Below, piece after piece: positions 62,382-64,000 of a stretch of 64,000 nt of DNA. Source of the DNA: Icerya purchasi. Taxonomy: Eukaryota; Arthropoda; Insecta; Hemiptera; Monophlebidae. The notes under the pieces were generated by a model that worked only from the letters and a program-made list of their open reading frames with translations, did no database searches and was not told the origin of the DNA. The position numbers and the translations under genes were made by a program. How positions within the stretch are numbered: position 1 is the first letter of the stretch; every line of letters starts with the position of its first letter. The stretch lies in contig CM077115.1 of the NCBI GenBank assembly GCA_039619475.1, positions 42,976,685-43,040,684 of the forward strand. The letters run 5' to 3'.

Positions 62382-63679
62382 TATAGGGGTGTTTCTCATT
62401 AAGCGCTCTATTTTCAAAAAAAAACGCTAAAAATCGAAAAATGCTTTTAGCGTATCGAAAAACACTGCTTCAGTATAGAGGGAAGTTTTTGTTGAATAGA
62501 AATATTCGGCTGGCTACTGGTTTTAGTAAGCACAATGTCGTTGTCCGTGGACGAAGGCATTTTTATCATTTCGACGTGTTATCAATTAAATACAGGGTGT
62601 TGTTAGTTAAAACTCAAAAAGGGACTAGTGAATAATTGTGCAGGTAAATAAGTTCCATTACGTGGTACCATCAGTCGGCTTATGAAAAAAAAATCGAATG
62701 CACAGGTAGCAGTTTAGATAACAAGCCTGGTGTTGTCGACCGAAAGTGCGCGCACGCCGGAGACGATTGCAGCGGTGAAACGCGCTCTTCGCAGTTCCTC
62801 TCGGAGGACATCGTTCACAGCAAGTAGGGGTGTCATGCTCTTCTGTTTACCGTATTGTGAGGGAAGACGCACGCTTGTTTACATACAAAATACAGGTGGT
62901 TTTACAGCAGCTGTCTGATGTGGCGAAACAGAAACGTTTAAGGTTTGCATTAGACTTCGGTAATTTTCTCCTAACTCATGAGCGCTTCTTAAACGACATA
63001 TGGTTTTCTGATGAAGTTCATTTTTGGCTTAGTGGGTTTGGCAATAAACAGAATTGGCCATTATGGTCCGAATTCAATCCTTACGAGGTCGAAACCACTG
63101 CATCCTGAAAAAGTGACTGCGTAGATGGCGCTGAATAAACGGTCCAATTTTCATCAATGATACGGTGACGGGCGATTCCTATCGGAAGATGTTAACAGTG
63201 TTGCCCAGATTAAAAAAAAATGATAAAAGAAACAGTGTTCCAGCAAGACGGTGCATTACCTCATACCGCGATGGAAGAAACGTTAACTTTGTTAAATCAA
63301 CATTTCAAAAAGCGAGTGATTTCCAACAAGTTCGCCCTGAGAAATTCGGTGGCGGTTGGGCTATAGTCCGCATTTGAATCCGTGCGACTCGCGTCTACCG
63401 TACTAACCGAAAAACTATCCCTCAACTGAAACGACAGATCATTCGCGAATGTGAAAATTTATCGACTGGGGAATGTTGGAATTGGCAGTTCGAAATTTTG
63501 CTACTCGTCTGAAAAAAGTTATGGACACAGAAGGCAGCCACTTCAACAATATTTTAAAGTAAAAAGAAAACTGACTTAAATTGACTATTTTTGTTCAGGT
63601 ATTTACTTTTAATTTTACGTAAATTTCGTATTTCTCGATAAACTTTTAAACTGGAGCGCTTAATAAGAAACACGCTGTA
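62382..63679 (+). mobile_element. Nearly complete Tc1/mariner-type element
   Basis: The left end, TAGGGGTGTTTCTCATTAAGCGCTC, and right end, complement of GAGCGCTTAATAAGAAACACGCTGTA, form TIRs of about 25 bp with TA at both edges (62382 and 63678). The 1298-bp length is typical for this superfamily. It encodes one broken transposase in the plus orientation. Confidence 0.85.
62536..63562 (+). pseudogene. Tc1/mariner-type transposase, broken
   Basis: From about 62536 (MSLSVDEGIFI) shifting frames read TISRLMKKKSNAQVA, SARTPETIAAVKRALRSSSR, VYRIVREDARLFTYKIQVV, KQKRLRFALDFGNFLL and NDIWFSDEVHFWLSGFGNKQ, with the first catalytic Asp in FSDE. Then FINDTVTGDSYRKML and a QQDG-type second Asp segment at 63243 (FQQDGALPHTAMEETL) follow, with a PCDS third-Asp region near 63380 (family PCDF). 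The C-terminal NFATRLKKVMDTEGSHF is present and the stop is near 63560. At least five frameshifts or stops break it. Recognisable as the insect Tc1-like group, but dead. Confidence 0.85.
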
Positions 63680-64000
63680 TTTTAAGTACAATTGAACCCG
63701 CGCATAGGGGCAGTTTAATTTCACATTTGTGTGTTTATAATTTTCGTTTAATTCAATACAATGTTAACATATAAAACAAGAAAATTTCAGTACCAAGCAA
63801 TTAGCCATCTCATCGACCACTAGTGTGTTTCATCGATGTCCCATTGCATTTCACCAAACAAAAAAAATCCTCGTTTTTTGTCTCGCAAAATTCCATTTTT
63901 TAACAAATTCAAACTATCCTAGTGGTTCCTAGTTCATGATATGTAGAAATTTGTTGCGAACGTGCTATAAAAATCTCAGATCGATCCGTCAGTCTGTTAG
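63680..64000. other. AT-rich end of window, nothing recognised
   Basis: No ORF, repeat or element terminus seen. Confidence 0.4.

Overview
This window reads as AT-rich nuclear DNA from an arthropod, most likely an insect. Nothing prokaryotic is visible: there are no dense operons, and almost all long ORFs are reading-frame shadows or pieces of transposable elements. The insect guess rests on the mix of elements: BEL/Pao LTR element, RNase H-bearing APE LINEs, an RLE-type LINE in TAA repeats, mariner/Tc1 relatives, hAT MITEs and a Mutator-like transposase. The species cannot be named from the sequence alone.

Only one host gene can be supported. A spliced plus-strand gene has coding exons at 33830-33948, 34048-34219, 43195-43320 and 58326-58571. 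The joins keep frame throughout and give a 220-residue multi-pass membrane protein that resembles the TMEM126 family of mitochondrial complex I assembly factors. Its first intron is 99 nt; the second (about 9.0 kb) and third (about 15.0 kb) are filled with transposons and a tandem array.

Layout. 1-10.2 kb: an RT-type LINE tail, a 2.1 kb palindromic foldback element, a small hairpin MITE, a hAT MITE with a perfect 8-bp target duplication, another LINE tail and a decayed Mutator-like transposase. 10.2-15.7 kb: AT-rich sequence with little recognisable content. 15.7-22.7 kb: a nested cluster in which LINE 3' ends are inserted in an unclassified dispersed repeat, followed by a half mariner and a second hAT MITE copy. 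24.5-27.8 kb: a decayed APE/RT LINE split by a hairpin element. 28.7-32.6 kb: a 3.9 kb unit bounded by matching inverted termini and carrying a nested LINE fragment. 33.8-58.6 kb: the TMEM126-like gene; intron 2 holds a scrambled gag-bearing LINE split by a hAT element and a nearly complete RLE LINE, and intron 3 holds a tRNA-derived SINE, a long-TIR element encoding a small zinc-finger protein, a 7 kb nested mariner/BEL-Pao composite and an array of 300-340 bp tandem repeats. 58.7-64 kb: a poly(A)-tailed LINE fragment and a nearly complete but broken Tc1-like element.

The window contains no cooperating gene set. Its interest lies in how one small mitochondrial gene keeps intact coding frames and splice sites across about 24 kb of nested mobile DNA, and in several structured repeats that do not fall into an obvious family.
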